The notes: generated by a model from the letters alone, not told the origin. A DNA stretch of 64,000 nt from Paenibacillus athensensis (GCF_004514475.2 NZ_MYFO02000017.1:32512-96511); one strand, 5' to 3'; counted from the stretch's first letter, positions 11,494-23,827 are shown. Numbers and translations are program-made.

Positions 11494-13325
11494 GCGATCT
11501 CCTCCTCCGACAGCTGGGAAGCGACGATTTCGCGGTAGACGCCGCAGCTGTTGAGCAGCTCGCGATGCGTGCCGATACCGGCGATCCGGCCTTCCTCCAG
11601 CACGAGAATACGGTCGGCGTCGCGGATCGTGCTGACCCGCTGGGCGACGATCAGCACGGTAGCGTTCGCCGTTTCCTTCCGCAGCGCTTCCCGCAGCCGG
11701 GCGTCCGTCTTGAAGTCGAGCGCCGAAAAGCTGTCGTCGAAGACGTAAATGTCCGGGCGGCGTACGAGCGCGCGCGCGATGGCAAGCCGCTGCTTCTGGC
11801 CGCCGGACAGATTGGTGCCGCCTTGGGTGACGGCCGACGCGTAGCCATCCTTCATTTCTTCGATGAAGGATGCGGCTTGCGCCGTTTCGGCAGCTGCCCG
11901 CACCTCGTCGTCAGTAGCGGCTTCACGCCCGAAACGAATGTTGCTGGCGACGGTGCCGGAGAACAGGACGGCCTTTTGCGGCACGAAGCCGATCCGTTCG
12001 CGCAGGCTCTCCAGATCGGCGTCGCGCACGTCCTGGCCGTTGACGCGAATCGAGCCGCTCTCGGCGTCGTAGAAGCGCAGCAGCAGGTTCAGCAGCGTGG
12101 ACTTGCCGGAGCCGGTGCCGCCGATGATGGCCGTCACCTCGCCCGGCTTCGCCTGGAAGCTGATGCCGGTCAGCGCGGGCTGCTCGGCGCCGGGGTAGCG
12201 GAAGCTCACGTCGTCGAACTCGATCAGGCCGGTCGCGGCTTCTGTCAGGCTATCGCCGGCTGCCTCCCCGGAGCGGCCAGCACCGGCCGCGGTGCCGTCA
12301 GCAACGTCGCTTTGGCCCGATGCTGCACGAGTCTCTTGCGCAGTATGGCCTGTCGTTCCCTGGCGCTCTGCCGTGTTGACGATGCTTGGCGTCATGCCGA
12401 GCACTTCGCGCAGGCGGGTCGCCGAAGCGGAAGCGCGCGGAATCATCATGAAGATCATCGTCATCATGAACATGGAAAACATAATTTGCATCGCGTATTG
12501 AATGAAGGCCATCAAATCGCCGACCTGCATATGGCCGGCATCGATGCGCAAGCCGCCGTACCAGAGGATCACGACGACGGAAAGATTGAAAATCAACATC
12601 ATGACCGGCATCATCGTGCCGACAATCAAGCCGACCCGGGTTGCCGTACGCGTGAAATCGACGTTTGCATCATCGAAGCGCGCCGTTTCATGCGCCGAGC
12701 GATTGAAGGCGCGGATGACCCGGATGCCGGTTAAATGCTCGCGCAAGACGAGATTGAGCCGGTCGATTTTCAGCTGCATGGCTTTGAATAGCGGCACGCC
12801 CTTCATCATAATGAAAGCAATGGCCGCAGCGAGCACCGGAATGACGGCAATCAGCACGATCGCCAGCCGGGCGTCCTTGACGACGGACATGATTACGCCG
12901 CCAATCAGCATCGTTGGCGCGCCGATGAACATGCGCATCATGACGACAACCTGCTGCACCTGCGTAATGTCGTTGGTGGTGCGGGTGATCAGCGACGAAG
13001 TTCCCAGCTTGTCAAACTCCTGCAGGGAGAAGCTTTCCACATGCCCGAACACGGCGGAGCGCAGGGAGGCCCCGAAGCCGGCCGCCGAACGGGACAACAG
13101 ATAGCTGGCCACAAAGACGCACAAGGTCGCGCCTGCGGCCACGAGCAGCATCAAGCCGCCGGCCTTCCATATGTAGCCCGTATCTCCGTGGATGACCCCG
13201 ATGTCGACGATGTCGGAAAGCAAGGTCGGCAGGTACAGTTGAGCCAGCGATTGCAGCAGCATCAGCACGACGACCGCCGTCAATTGGCCACTGTACGGCC
13301 GCAAATAGCCAAACAGCTTGAACAT
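11490..13325 (-). CDS. ABC exporter half-transporter (YfiB-like), degenerate ATP site
   Basis: The 611-residue product has six N-terminal helices and an ATPase domain. Walker A is G-G-T-G-S-G-K-S-T and the signature is L-S-G-G-Q-K-Q-R. Walker B reads V-F-D-D-S-F-S-A-L-D, so the catalytic Glu is replaced by Asp. That is the hallmark of the degenerate site in heterodimeric exporters; the partner retains Glu. An unusual Ala/Gly/Thr-rich linker of about 48 residues (about 318-366) separates the two domains. It is first in an operon with its partner (ATGA-type overlap) and divergent from marR. Confidence 0.9.
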   Translation of the reverse strand: MFKLFGYLRPYSGQLTAVVVLMLLQSLAQLYLPTLLSDIVDIGVIHGDTGYIWKAGGLMLLVAAGATLCVFVASYLLSRSAAGFGASLRSAVFGHVESFSLQEFDKLGTSSLITRTTNDITQVQQVVVMMRMFIGAPTMLIGGVIMSVVKDARLAIVLIAVIPVLAAAIAFIMMKGVPLFKAMQLKIDRLNLVLREHLTGIRVIRAFNRSAHETARFDDANVDFTRTATRVGLIVGTMMPVMMLIFNLSVVVILWYGGLRIDAGHMQVGDLMAFIQYAMQIMFSMFMMTMIFMMIPRASASATRLREVLGMTPSIVNTAERQGTTGHTAQETRAASGQSDVADGTAAGAGRSGEAAGDSLTEAATGLIEFDDVSFRYPGAEQPALTGISFQAKPGEVTAIIGGTGSGKSTLLNLLLRFYDAESGSIRVNGQDVRDADLESLRERIGFVPQKAVLFSGTVASNIRFGREAATDDEVRAAAETAQAASFIEEMKDGYASAVTQGGTNLSGGQKQRLAIARALVRRPDIYVFDDSFSALDFKTDARLREALRKETANATVLIVAQRVSTIRDADRILVLEEGRIAGIGTHRELLNSCGVYREIVASQLSEEEIA

Positions 13326-13347
13326 TCGGATAAATCCCCTCCAAAAT

Positions 13348-13397
13348 TATTTCGTGTGCGATATGTCGTGTACGAAATATATCGTATGTGTTATAAT
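13348..13397. promoter_or_regulatory. Divergent promoter and MarR operator candidate
   Basis: A perfect inverted repeat TATTTCGT (13348-13355) / ACGAAATA (13372-13379) lies between the exporter operon and marR. A -10 TATAAT for marR is at 13392-13397. The position fits autoregulation and control of the exporter by the MarR protein. Binding is inferred. Confidence 0.6.
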
Positions 13398-13453
13398 CAG
13401 CTTTGTCAATATGGTCGTGTTCTACACGGTACGTAAAGGAGAACAACAACGCT

Positions 13454-13915
13454 ATGAGAACGGAAGACGCCAAAAAAATTCGCGAAGCAATCGGTAGGCT
13501 GCATCGTTTTTTTCACACGCTGTCGCGCGGCGTCGATCAGCACGACGGCACCAGCAGCATCACGATCGCCCAGGTCGCGGTTTTACGCGCCGTCCATCAT
13601 CATCCCGGGTTGACCATGAAGGAGCTGAAGGAGCGGATGGGGCTGGCGCACAGCACCATTTCCGGCATCGTCGACCGGCTTGAGCTCAAGCAATTAATTG
13701 AAAGGCGAGTCGATGCGAACGACAAGCGGTTCACCAGACTGTATGTGAATCCTGAAGTTCAATCTTATATGATGCATCAGCGGGTACAATTGATCGACAA
13801 GTCGCTGTCGACCTATGTCGAAGCGGCCAGCGACCAAGAGCTGGAGGAGATTCACCGCGCTTTGCAAACGCTGGAGCGATTGTTTTTGGCGAATAGCGAC
13901 AAAGAAGACGCGTAA
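13454..13915 (+). CDS. MarR-family transcriptional regulator
   Basis: The 153-residue winged-helix regulator contains the MarR core: T-I-A-Q-V-A-V-L-R-A near 40, M-K-E-L-K-E-R-M-G-L-A-H-S-T-I-S-G-I-V-D-R-L as the recognition helix (about 56-77), then the wing with D-A-N-D-K-R-F-T-R. Start ATG 13454 follows an AAAGGAG site; a longer frame from 13403 lacks one. It is transcribed away from the ABC exporter pair, a standard arrangement in which MarR represses its neighbour until a ligand or drug binds. Ligand unknown. Confidence 0.9.
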   Translation: MRTEDAKKIREAIGRLHRFFHTLSRGVDQHDGTSSITIAQVAVLRAVHHHPGLTMKELKERMGLAHSTISGIVDRLELKQLIERRVDANDKRFTRLYVNPEVQSYMMHQRVQLIDKSLSTYVEAASDQELEEIHRALQTLERLFLANSDKEDA

Positions 13916-13930
13916 TTTGTTATTTTTTTG

Positions 13931-13959
13931 TTGACTTCTTGTGTCGAAAGTGGGATAAT
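13931..13959 (+). promoter_or_regulatory. Promoter of the pyr operon
   Basis: TTGACT (13931-13936), a 17-bp spacer and GATAAT (13954-13959) precede the PyrR leader. Confidence 0.75.
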
Positions 13960-15627
<1,668 letters not shown>

Positions 15628-15628
<1 letters not shown>

Positions 15629-15697
15629 AAAACGGTGAACAAGCTTGCAGCGCATACGGAAACATCATCCGCCTGCTCCGCTGATGTTCACCAAGTT
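15628..15697. repeat. Intercistronic hairpin between pyrB and pyrC
   Basis: GGTGAACA (15634-15641) pairs with TGTTCACC (15685-15692), flanked by A-rich and T-rich ends. Inner CAGCG/CGCTG and CGGA/TCCG pairs extend the stem. The GGTGAACA ends match the ends of repeat copy A, but the loop sequence differs. It could stabilise or partly attenuate the pyr mRNA; the run after the arm is AAGTTTTT, so termination is uncertain. Confidence 0.6.
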
Positions 15698-15755
15698 TTT
15701 CATAGAAGCTGTTTAAAGTAAAGTATTAAACGGGATATAAGCCAAGGAGGATACA

Positions 15756-17036
15756 ATGGGCATTTGGGTAGTGAACGGTTTTACAGTCAATGCGTTGGAC
15801 GAGCGTGTGAAGCGTCACTTTTTCATCGAAGACGGCAAGATTGCAAAGGTTCTGGAGGCAGACGGAGCAGCGCCGGATACGGCCGGTCACACGGTCATCG
15901 ACGCCGCAGGCAAGCTGGTTGCGCCGGGCTTTATCGACATGCACGTGCATTTGCGCGAGCCGGGCTTCGAGCATAAGGAAACGATCGCTACGGGCACGCG
16001 CTCGGCGGCGCGGGGCGGCTTCACGACTGTGGCCTGCATGCCGAATACGCGGCCGGTCATCGACACGCCGGAGACAGTTCGCTATATCCTCGATAAAGCG
16101 GCCGAGGCGGGCGGCGTACGCGTGTTGCCTTACGGCAGCATTACCAAAAACGAGCTCGGCCGCGAGCTGACCGATTTTGCTGCGCTGAAGGAAGCGGGAG
16201 TCGTCGGCTTCACGGACGACGGCGTCGGCGTGCAAAGCGCGCAAATGATGAAGGACGCGATGGCTTTGGCCCATTCGATGGACATGCCGATCATCGCGCA
16301 CTGCGAAGACAACACGCTGGTCGAAGGCGCGCCGGTGACGGACGGGGCTTTTGCCCGCAAGCACGGGCTCAAGGGCATCCCGAACGAATCGGAAGCGATC
16401 CACGTCGGCCGCGACGCACTTCTGGCCGAAGCGACGGGCGTGCATTATCACGTCTGCCACGTCAGCACCGAGATGTCGGTCCGGCTGATTCGTCTCGCCA
16501 AGCAAAACGGCGTGCGCATCACCGCAGAGGTATGCCCGCATCATCTGCTGCTGTCCGATGAAGACATTCCGGGCCTGGACGCCAACTGGAAAATGAACCC
16601 GCCGCTGCGCACGCCGCGCGATGTGCAGGCGGTCATCGAAGGTCTGGAGGACGGCACCATCGACATCATTGTCACCGACCATGCGCCGCACAGTGAAGAA
16701 GAGAAGGAAAAGGGTATGATGCTCGCGCCATTCGGCATTTTGGGCTTTGAAACGGCCTTCCCGCTCCTGTACTCGAAGTTCGTAGCCACAGGCAAATGGA
16801 CGCTCGGCTTCCTCGTCGAGCGGATGACGGCCAAGCCGGCCCAAGTGTTCGGCCTGCCGTACGGCACGCTTGAGGTTGGCAGCGCAGCCGATCTCACCGT
16901 CGTCGATCTCGACACGCCTCGCGAGGTGTTGAAAGAAGAAATTGTTTCGAAAAGCAAAAACACGCCGTTTATCGGCTGGCAGCTGCAGGGCTGGCCGGTC
17001 GCAACGATAGCATCAGGCAACATCGTCTGGTCGTAA
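15756..17036 (+). CDS. pyrC: Dihydroorotase
   Basis: The 426-residue class I-type dihydroorotase is a cyclic amidohydrolase. The metal-binding D-M-H-V-H-L-R-E-P-G lies near residue 60, and metal/substrate residues lie in V-C-H-V-S-T near 232 and I-V-T-D-H-A-P-H-S near 303. A CAAGGAGGATAC site precedes ATG 15756. It acts after pyrB to form dihydroorotate. The next enzyme, dihydroorotate dehydrogenase (pyrD/pyrK), is not encoded in this cluster. Confidence 0.96.
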   Translation: MGIWVVNGFTVNALDERVKRHFFIEDGKIAKVLEADGAAPDTAGHTVIDAAGKLVAPGFIDMHVHLREPGFEHKETIATGTRSAARGGFTTVACMPNTRPVIDTPETVRYILDKAAEAGGVRVLPYGSITKNELGRELTDFAALKEAGVVGFTDDGVGVQSAQMMKDAMALAHSMDMPIIAHCEDNTLVEGAPVTDGAFARKHGLKGIPNESEAIHVGRDALLAEATGVHYHVCHVSTEMSVRLIRLAKQNGVRITAEVCPHHLLLSDEDIPGLDANWKMNPPLRTPRDVQAVIEGLEDGTIDIIVTDHAPHSEEEKEKGMMLAPFGILGFETAFPLLYSKFVATGKWTLGFLVERMTAKPAQVFGLPYGTLEVGSAADLTVVDLDTPREVLKEEIVSKSKNTPFIGWQLQGWPVATIASGNIVWS

Positions 17037-17115
17037 GCCGCAAGAGAGCGGCGGGGCCGGATTTCGGATGAAAAGCAAGATAAGCGGTTTGACAAAAGTG
17101 AAGGAGCTGAAAAAC

Positions 17116-18288
17116 ATGCAGGCAAGATTGTTGCTGGAAGACGGCACGCTGTTTACTGGAAAATCATTCGGTAGCGAGGGCGACTCCGTCGGCGAGGTTG
17201 TATTCAATACGGGAATTACCGGATATCAGGAGGTGCTCTCCGATCCGTCCTACTGCGGTCAAATCGTGACGATGACGTATCCGCTCATCGGCAACTACGG
17301 TGTGATCCGCGATGATTTCGAATCGGTGCGTCCGTTCATCCACGGCTTCGTCGTGCGCGAGCACGAAGAAGTGCCGAGCAACTGGAGAGCGCAATACACG
17401 CTGGGCAGCCTTTTGAAAGAATACGGCATTATCGGCATCAGCGGCATCGATACCCGCATGCTGACCCGCAAAATCCGCCATCACGGCGTCATGAAGGGGC
17501 TGCTCACGACCTCGAACCGCTCGGTAGCGGAGCTGACCGAAATGCTGCGCGGCGAAAAGCTGATCACCGATCAGGTAGCCCGCGTCTCCACCAAAAGCGT
17601 ATTCGGCGCACCGGGCCACAAAGAGCGCATCGTGCTGGTTGACTTCGGCGCAAAAAGCGGCATCATCCGCGATCTGAGCAAGCGCGATTGCGACGTTGTC
17701 GTCGTGCCTCACACAGCGACGGCTGAGCAAATCCGCCGACTTGCTCCGGACGGCATCCTGCTGTCCAACGGCCCTGGGGACCCGAAAGACGTGCTGCACG
17801 CCGTCGACACGATCAAGCAGCTGTTGGGCGAATTCCCGATCTTCGGCATTTGCCTGGGACACCAGTTGTTCGCGCTCGCTTGCGGCGCCGACACCGAGAA
17901 GCTGAAATTCGGCCACCGCGGCGGCAACCATCCGGTCAAGGATCTGATTTCCGGCCGTTGCTACATCACTTCTCAGAACCACGGCTACACGGTGAAAGAG
18001 GAATCGATTGCCGGCACCGAACTGGAAGTGACGCATATCAACAACAACGACCGCACGGTCGAGGGCTTGAAGCACAAGACGTACCCGGCCTTCTCCGTTC
18101 AGTATCATCCGGAAGCGGCTCCGGGACCTTTTGACTCAAGCTACCTGTTCGACGATTTTCTGGAGATGATCCGTTCTTATAAACAGCAGCATCCGGCACA
18201 GCCGCGCCAAGCGCAATTGCTGGCCGACTGGCAGTCGACTGCCGCAGCGGTAAGCGAGAAGGGAGAATTGCAATATGCCAAAAAATAA
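17116..18288 (+). CDS. carA: Carbamoyl-phosphate synthase small chain
   Basis: The 390-residue glutaminase subunit has an N-terminal CPSase-S domain ([17 protein letters not shown]) and a C-terminal class I glutamine amidotransferase with the nucleophile in F-G-I-C-L-G-H-Q (Cys about 246) and H/E in Q-Y-H-P-E-A. ATG 17116 behind AAGGAG is preferred over an in-frame ATG at 17068. It overlaps carB by 14 bp. It delivers ammonia to CarB for pyrimidine and possibly arginine synthesis. Confidence 0.97.
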   Translation: MQARLLLEDGTLFTGKSFGSEGDSVGEVVFNTGITGYQEVLSDPSYCGQIVTMTYPLIGNYGVIRDDFESVRPFIHGFVVREHEEVPSNWRAQYTLGSLLKEYGIIGISGIDTRMLTRKIRHHGVMKGLLTTSNRSVAELTEMLRGEKLITDQVARVSTKSVFGAPGHKERIVLVDFGAKSGIIRDLSKRDCDVVVVPHTATAEQIRRLAPDGILLSNGPGDPKDVLHAVDTIKQLLGEFPIFGICLGHQLFALACGADTEKLKFGHRGGNHPVKDLISGRCYITSQNHGYTVKEESIAGTELEVTHINNNDRTVEGLKHKTYPAFSVQYHPEAAPGPFDSSYLFDDFLEMIRSYKQQHPAQPRQAQLLADWQSTAAAVSEKGELQYAKK

Positions 18289-21200
18289 AGAACTCAAAAA
18301 AATTCTCGTGATCGGCTCCGGTCCGATCGTGATCGGCCAAGCGGCCGAGTTTGACTACGCGGGCACGCAGGCTTGCCAGGCTTTGAAAGAAGAAGGCATG
18401 GAAGTCGTTCTGATCAACAGCAACCCGGCCACGATCATGACCGATACGAATATGGCCGACAAAGTATATATCGAGCCGATTACGCTCGACTTTGTGACGC
18501 AAATCATCCGTCAGGAGCGCCCGGACGGCTTGCTGCCGACGCTCGGCGGTCAAACCGGCCTGAACATGGCCGTAGAGCTGGCGCGCGCAGGCGTGCTGGA
18601 AAGCGAAAACGTCAAGCTGCTCGGCACGCAGCTGACGGCGATTGAAAAAGCCGAAGACCGCGACCTGTTCCGCGACCTGATGCGCGAGCTGGAGCAGCCG
18701 GTGCCGGACAGCGTCATCGTGACGACCTTGCCGGAAGCGCTGGCCTTCGCCGAAGAGATCGGCTTCCCGATCATCGTGCGTCCGGCGTACACGCTGGGCG
18801 GTACGGGCGGCGGCATCTGCGCCAACGTCGAAGAACTGACCGAGACGGTCGCTTCCGGTCTGCGCTACAGCCCGATCGGCCAATGTCTGGTCGAGAAAAG
18901 CATCGCCGGCATGAAGGAAGTCGAATACGAGGTTATGCGCGATGCGAACGACAACTGTATCGTCGTGTGTAACATGGAAAACTTCGACCCGGTTGGCGTA
19001 CACACAGGCGACTCGATCGTTGTGGCGCCAAGCCAAACGCTGTCCGATCGCGAATATCAAATGCTGCGCTCCGCGTCGCTGAAAATCATCCGCGCGCTGA
19101 ACATCGAAGGCGGCTGCAACGTGCAGTTCGCGCTTGATCCGCACAGCTTCCAATATTATGTCATCGAAGTAAACCCGCGCGTCAGCCGCTCCTCGGCGCT
19201 TGCTTCCAAAGCAACCGGCTACCCGATCGCCAAAATGGCGGCAAAAATCGCCATCGGCTACACGCTGGACGAAATCGTCAACCCGGTTACGGGCCAAACG
19301 TATGCTTGCTTCGAGCCGACGCTCGATTACATTGTATCGAAAATCCCGCGCTGGCCGTTTGACAAATTCACGGCTGCCAACCGCAAGCTCGGCACGCAAA
19401 TGAAGGCGACCGGCGAAGTGATGGCGATTGGCCGCACGTTCGAGGAGTCGATCCACAAAGCGATCCGCTCGCTGGAAATCGGCGTACACCGCTTGTTCCT
19501 GAAGGAAACCGACCTGCTCGACCAAGAGACGCTGGAGTTCCGTTTGCAAAAGCCGGACGATGAGCGCTTGTTCCTGATCGCCGAAGCATACCGCCGCGGC
19601 TACACGATCCAGCAGCTGCAGGATTTGACCAAGATCGACTGGTGGTTCCTGACCAAGCTCGAAGGGCTGATCAAATTCGAAGCGGAAATCGCCAAGGAGC
19701 TTACGCCGGAGCTGCTGCTTGAAACGAAGCGCAAAGGCTTCACGGATCGGGCGATTGCCGAAATCCGCAGCTTGGCCGGCTGCTCGACGCTGATCGTCGA
19801 AGCAGAAGTGCGCGCGTTCCGCCTGAAAGCAAATATCAAGCCTGTATATAAAATGGTCGACACCTGCGCCGCGGAATTCGAAGCGACGACGCCTTATTAC
19901 TACTCGACCTACGAGCAGGAGGACGAAGTCACCGACTCGGCGAAGCAGAAAGTCGTCGTGCTCGGCTCCGGTCCGATCCGGATCGGTCAAGGCATCGAAT
20001 TCGACTACTCCACGGTTCATGCGGTGTGGGCGATTCAAGCCGCCGGTTACGAAGCGGTCATTATCAACAACAACCCGGAAACGGTATCGACGGACTTTAA
20101 CACGTCCGACCGGCTGTATTTTGAGCCGCTGTTCTTCGAAGATGTGATGAACGTGATCGAGCGCGAGCAGCCGATCGGCGTTATCGTGCAATTCGGCGGC
20201 CAAACGGCGATCAACCTCGCCGCTCCGCTGTCCCGCGCCGGCGTTCGCATTCTCGGCTCGGATCTTGCCAGCATCGACGCTGCCGAGGATCGCAAGAAAT
20301 TCGAAGCACTGCTGCGCAAGCTGGAGATCGCTCAGCCGCCGGGCGGCACGGTGACCTCGGTCGACCAAGCGGTCGGCACGGCTGCCCAATTCGGTTATCC
20401 GGTGCTCGTTCGTCCTTCCTACGTGCTGGGCGGGCGCGCGATGGAAATCGTCTACTCCGACGAGGAGCTGCTGAGCTACATGGAATATGCGGTGAAAATC
20501 AATCCGGAGCATCCGGTGCTGATCGACCGCTACATGCTTGGCAAGGAAGTCGAAGTCGACGCAATCTGCGACAAGGAAACGGTGCTCATCCCGGGCATCA
20601 TGGAGCATGTCGAACGCGCCGGCGTTCACTCCGGCGACTCGATTGCGGTATATCCGCCGCAAACGGTCTCGGCTGAGATCAAGGCGCAAATCGTCGACAT
20701 CACGACGAAAATCGCCCGCGAGCTGCAAGTGGTCGGTCTGGTCAACATCCAGTTCGTTATCTTCAACGAGCAGGTGTACGTGATCGAGGTGAACCCACGT
20801 TCCTCTCGTACGGTGCCATTCCTCAGTAAAGTCACGAACATTCCGATGGCGAATGTTGCGACCCGCGTCATCATGGGCCAAAAGCTCGCCGACATGGGCT
20901 ACGAAAGCGGTCTGTGGCGCGAAGACGCCTACGTGTCGGTCAAGGTGCCGGTGTTCTCGTTCGCGAAGCTGCGCCGCGTAGAACCGACGCTCGGACCGGA
21001 GATGAAATCGACGGGCGAAGTGATGGGCCGCGATACGAATTTTGCCAAAGCGCTGTACAAAGGCTTGATTGGCGCAGGCATGAAAATTCCGCCGGCCGGC
21101 TCCGTGGTCGTCACCGTGTCGGACAAGGATAAAGAAGAAGCGGTGGAAATCATGAAGGGCTTCTACCGTCTGGGTTACAAAATCGTCGCTACGGGCGGCA

Positions 21201-21481
21201 CGGCGAAAGCGCTGGAAGCGGCCGGACTGCCGGTGAACACGGTGCACAAGCTGAGCGAAGGCTCGCCGAACATTCTCGACCTGATCCGCAGCGGCGAAGC
21301 CAAGTTCGTGGTCAACACGCTGACGAAGGGCAAAACGCCGGAGCGCGACGGCTTCCGTATCCGCCGCGAAGCGGTTGAGAACGGCGTGGTGTGTATGACA
21401 TCGCTCGATACGGTGCGCGCGCTGGTCAATATGCTGGAAGAGATTAACTTCTCCTCCCGCGCGATGCCGGTCTACTCGTAA
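18275..21481 (+). CDS. carB: Carbamoyl-phosphate synthase large chain
   Basis: The 1068-residue protein has the expected duplicated architecture: two preATP-grasp/ATP-grasp halves ([11 protein letters not shown] near 11 and [11 protein letters not shown] near 566) and a C-terminal MGS-like allosteric domain (about 935-1068, [10 protein letters not shown]). Length and motif order are normal. The start overlaps carA. In the pyr operon it supplies carbamoyl phosphate to PyrB and is expected to be UMP-sensitive. Confidence 0.98.
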   Translation: MPKNKELKKILVIGSGPIVIGQAAEFDYAGTQACQALKEEGMEVVLINSNPATIMTDTNMADKVYIEPITLDFVTQIIRQERPDGLLPTLGGQTGLNMAVELARAGVLESENVKLLGTQLTAIEKAEDRDLFRDLMRELEQPVPDSVIVTTLPEALAFAEEIGFPIIVRPAYTLGGTGGGICANVEELTETVASGLRYSPIGQCLVEKSIAGMKEVEYEVMRDANDNCIVVCNMENFDPVGVHTGDSIVVAPSQTLSDREYQMLRSASLKIIRALNIEGGCNVQFALDPHSFQYYVIEVNPRVSRSSALASKATGYPIAKMAAKIAIGYTLDEIVNPVTGQTYACFEPTLDYIVSKIPRWPFDKFTAANRKLGTQMKATGEVMAIGRTFEESIHKAIRSLEIGVHRLFLKETDLLDQETLEFRLQKPDDERLFLIAEAYRRGYTIQQLQDLTKIDWWFLTKLEGLIKFEAEIAKELTPELLLETKRKGFTDRAIAEIRSLAGCSTLIVEAEVRAFRLKANIKPVYKMVDTCAAEFEATTPYYYSTYEQEDEVTDSAKQKVVVLGSGPIRIGQGIEFDYSTVHAVWAIQAAGYEAVIINNNPETVSTDFNTSDRLYFEPLFFEDVMNVIEREQPIGVIVQFGGQTAINLAAPLSRAGVRILGSDLASIDAAEDRKKFEALLRKLEIAQPPGGTVTSVDQAVGTAAQFGYPVLVRPSYVLGGRAMEIVYSDEELLSYMEYAVKINPEHPVLIDRYMLGKEVEVDAICDKETVLIPGIMEHVERAGVHSGDSIAVYPPQTVSAEIKAQIVDITTKIARELQVVGLVNIQFVIFNEQVYVIEVNPRSSRTVPFLSKVTNIPMANVATRVIMGQKLADMGYESGLWREDAYVSVKVPVFSFAKLRRVEPTLGPEMKSTGEVMGRDTNFAKALYKGLIGAGMKIPPAGSVVVTVSDKDKEEAVEIMKGFYRLGYKIVATGGTAKALEAAGLPVNTVHKLSEGSPNILDLIRSGEAKFVVNTLTKGKTPERDGFRIRREAVENGVVCMTSLDTVRALVNMLEEINFSSRAMPVYS

Positions 21482-21495
21482 GGAGCTGCTGCGCG

Positions 21496-22239
21496 ATGAC
21501 GACAAGCTTGAGAACGCGCGCAGAAGCGGCCGGACGCATCATGGTCGCGCTTGACTATCCCTCGGCAGAGGGTGCAGGGAAGCTGCTGGAGCAGCTTTCC
21601 GGCATTCCCTGCTATATGAAGGTGGGCATGCAGTTGTTTTACGCTGCGGGGCCCGGTTTTGTCGCCAGCTTGAAGGACAAGGGCTACCACGTGTTCCTCG
21701 ATCTGAAAATGCACGATATTCCCAACACGGTCAAAGGCGGGGCGGAAAGCATCGCTCGGCTCGGCGTCGATGTGTTTAACGTGCATGCGGCGGGCGGCAA
21801 GCTGATGATGGAAGCGGCGCTGGAGGGCGTGGACAAGGCGCTGACGGGCCTGGGAGCCGGTGCGGCGCGGCCGCTGGTGATCGGTGTGACGCAGCTGACC
21901 AGCACAAGCCAGCAGGTGCTTAACGACGAGATCGGCTTGCCGGGTACGGTCGAGCAAGCGGTCGTGCGCTATGCCCGTCTGGCCCAGGAGGCCGGACTGC
22001 AAGGCGTCGTGGCTTCTCCGCTGGAGGTTACGCAGATCAAAGCGGCGTGCGGCGCAGGCTTTGTAACGGTGACGCCGGGCATTCGCCCGGCCGGAGCGGA
22101 GCTTGCCGACCAGACGCGCGTGATGACGCCGGCAGCGGCTTTTGCCCAAGGTACGGATTACGTGGTGATCGGGCGGCCGATTACCGGAGCTGCCGACCCG
22201 CGTGCTGCGGTGGAAGGGATTATCGATTCGCTCGTTTAG
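21496..22239 (+). CDS. pyrF: Orotidine-5'-phosphate decarboxylase
   Basis: The 247-residue TIM-barrel enzyme makes UMP from OMP. The catalytic D-L-K-M-H-D-I-P-N-T-V is near residue 70 and the phosphate-binding I-G-R-P-I-T near 226. ATG 21496 follows AAGGAGCTGCTGCGCG, 15 bp after carB. The stop codon abuts palindromic repeat copy B, which lies between it and pyrE. Confidence 0.96.
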   Translation: MTTSLRTRAEAAGRIMVALDYPSAEGAGKLLEQLSGIPCYMKVGMQLFYAAGPGFVASLKDKGYHVFLDLKMHDIPNTVKGGAESIARLGVDVFNVHAAGGKLMMEAALEGVDKALTGLGAGAARPLVIGVTQLTSTSQQVLNDEIGLPGTVEQAVVRYARLAQEAGLQGVVASPLEVTQIKAACGAGFVTVTPGIRPAGAELADQTRVMTPAAAFAQGTDYVVIGRPITGAADPRAAVEGIIDSLV

Positions 22240-22337
22240 AAGCCCGGTGAAAAAGGGAAGTGGCCTTCGGTCGATAGCGGTTTCCACTCGCTGTTCCAAC
22301 TGGCTATCGACGGTCCGGCCACTTTTTCACCGCACTT
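22240..22337. repeat. Palindromic intergenic repeat, copy B
   Basis: It begins at the base after the pyrF stop. Arms AAGCCCGGTGAAAAA (22240-22254) and TTTTTCACCGCACTT (22323-22337) pair with few mismatches. GTCGATAGC (22270-22278) pairs perfectly with GCTATCGAC (22303-22311), and AGTGGCC pairs with GGCCACT. The loop GGTTTCCACTCGCTGTT is shared with copy A at 9230-9399. Arm differences between copies occur in paired positions. Confidence 0.85.
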
Positions 22338-22389
22338 TTAGAAGTGTTCCCATATTGGTGTAAGTAGAAGGAAGGAGCGGAGAAGAGTC

Positions 22390-23031
22390 ATGAATCAACT
22401 CGAAACCATTGCGGGAAAAATTGCCGCCTCCCTGCTGGAGATCGGAGCGGTATCGCTGCGTCCGCAGCAGCCGTTCACATGGACGTCCGGCTTGAAATCG
22501 CCGATTTATTGCGACAATCGCTTGACGATGTCGTACCCGCACATCCGCGAGCTGATCGCCGACGGCTTCGCCTCGCTTATCCGCGAGCGGTATCCCGACG
22601 CGGAGGTTATTGCGGGTACGGCAACAGCCGGCATTCCGCATGCGGCATGGGTGTCCCAGAAGCTGGGGCTGCCGATGATCTACATTCGCGATAAAGCCAA
22701 AGGCCACGGCAAAGAAAACCTGATTGAAGGCTCGGTCAAGCCCGGTCAAAAAGTCGTCGTCATCGAGGACTTGATTTCGACGGGCGGCAGTTCGATCAAA
22801 GCGGCGCTGGCCGTGAAGGATGCCGGAGCGGAGCCGCTGGGCGTGCTGGCGATTTTCTCGTACCAGCTCGACAAGGCCACGGATGCGTTCCAAGCGGCCG
22901 GCGTGCCGCTGGCAACGCTCTCGAACTACGGGGCGCTGCTGGAGGTAGCGGTCGAGAATGGCACGATTCAGGAGTCCGACCTTGCCCAGCTGCGTTCCTG
23001 GAGAGACAATCCGGCGGAATACGGCAAGTAA
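22390..23031 (+). CDS. pyrE: Orotate phosphoribosyltransferase
   Basis: The 213-residue type I phosphoribosyltransferase makes OMP from orotate and PRPP. Landmarks are [10 protein letters not shown] near 35, [10 protein letters not shown] near 97 and the PRPP motif [13 protein letters not shown] near 119-131. A GGAAGGAGCGGAG site precedes ATG 22390. It is last in the pyr cluster, separated from pyrF by repeat copy B, which could influence its expression relative to upstream genes. Confidence 0.96.
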   Translation: MNQLETIAGKIAASLLEIGAVSLRPQQPFTWTSGLKSPIYCDNRLTMSYPHIRELIADGFASLIRERYPDAEVIAGTATAGIPHAAWVSQKLGLPMIYIRDKAKGHGKENLIEGSVKPGQKVVVIEDLISTGGSSIKAALAVKDAGAEPLGVLAIFSYQLDKATDAFQAAGVPLATLSNYGALLEVAVENGTIQESDLAQLRSWRDNPAEYGK

Positions 23032-23290
23032 GCGCCGGTTTCTGCGCAACTAGAAGGCTGCTCTGTGCCCCTGCTACGCTGTCGGAGCCGGAAATGTGGC
23101 AGGCGGCCTGCCTGAGATGTGCTTGAGAGCTGTATATGGCTGCAGCTTGGCTTACTCGCATCGCTGTCTTTGCGAATGAACCGGGAACATCGTCTTGCAT
23201 GGTGGTGGCTGCGCCTTGCGGCCGATGCCAAACGATCCAGCCCTGTTTGCGAACCCCGTCGAAGCGGCGGGACGCGGCAGGGCTTTTGTC
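23032..23290. other. Intergenic stretch after pyrE
   Basis: I see no supported gene here. Short open frames on both strands lack ribosome binding sites and family features, and no clear terminator with a T run was found directly after pyrE. Confidence 0.5.
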
Positions 23291-23319
23291 TTGACCAAAT
23301 TGTCCCAAAGTCCTATACT
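23291..23319 (+). promoter_or_regulatory. Promoter of the yjfB-like gene
   Basis: TTGACC (23291-23296), 17 bp, TATACT (23314-23319). It lies about 150 bp upstream of the small gene at 23466. Confidence 0.65.
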
Positions 23320-23465
23320 GAAATAGTGCCGGGCTTTCAAGGCGGCACATCGCGAAAATGGCAAATTGCATGAAAATGCAAGACGCAAAGCTAGAGGGGC
23401 TTCCCGGATCGGTTGAACGATGCCGGCTGCCAGCCAGCTGCCGAACGATGGAAGGAGGAATACGC

Positions 23466-23672
23466 ATGAGCGTTAACGCTGCGTTGTCCGCTATTGGTAG
23501 CGGAGATGCGTTACGGCAAGCGATCGGCATTCAGATGCTGAGCAAGGTCAAGGACACGCAAGCCGGTCAAGCCGGTACGCTGCTGCAGGATTTTGCTCAA
23601 GCCCAGCAGCAGGTCAAAGCTGCCGCTTCGGCTACCCCGCATTTAGGTCAAAGCATTGATGTTCGCGTATAA
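23466..23672 (+). CDS. YjfB-like putative motility protein
   Basis: This 68-residue protein starts at ATG 23466, behind AAGGAGGAATACGC. The sequence pattern (A-A-L-S...L-R-Q-A-I-G-I-Q-M-L-S-K-V-K-D near the middle, and the ending P-H-L-G-Q-S-I-D-V-R-V) resembles the YjfB family, small proteins annotated as putative motility proteins in B. subtilis and relatives. Their function is not established. It is monocistronic: its own promoter lies upstream and a strong terminator follows at 23695. Confidence 0.75.
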   Translation: MSVNAALSAIGSGDALRQAIGIQMLSKVKDTQAGQAGTLLQDFAQAQQQVKAAASATPHLGQSIDVRV

Positions 23673-23694
23673 TTGAAAATGAACGCAATCATAT

Positions 23695-23725
23695 CCCGTC
23701 TTTTGGAAAGACGGGTTTTCTTTTT
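23695..23725 (+). terminator. Terminator after the yjfB-like gene
   Basis: CCCGTCTTT / AAAGACGGG with a 3-nt loop, then TTTTCTTTTT. Confidence 0.85.
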
Positions 23726-23797
23726 GCCGGATGGAAAGAGTGAACGTTACGATTGTGCTGTCGCGGTGTTTTTACAACTGAGCGTATGGTTCTGCAA

Positions 23798-23827
23798 TTT
23801 GTACAACCAGTTTTTTCTTGGTATAAT
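23798..23827 (+). promoter_or_regulatory. Promoter of the copper-amine-oxidase-domain gene
   Basis: TTGTAC (23798-23803), 18 bp, TATAAT (23822-23827). Confidence 0.6.

Noticed and set aside
18038..21505. 1155-codon open frame antisense to carB
   Set aside because: carB is an unambiguous full-length gene on the plus strand; the antisense frame is the usual effect of GC-rich third positions and shows no family signature.
22240..22337. Rho-independent terminator after pyrF
   Set aside because: The stem is not followed by a proper T run and the element is repeated elsewhere with a different role likely; kept as a repeat instead.
23119..23373. 84-codon plus-strand frame after pyrE
   Set aside because: No ribosome binding site, no recognisable motif, and it runs through the promoter of the next gene.
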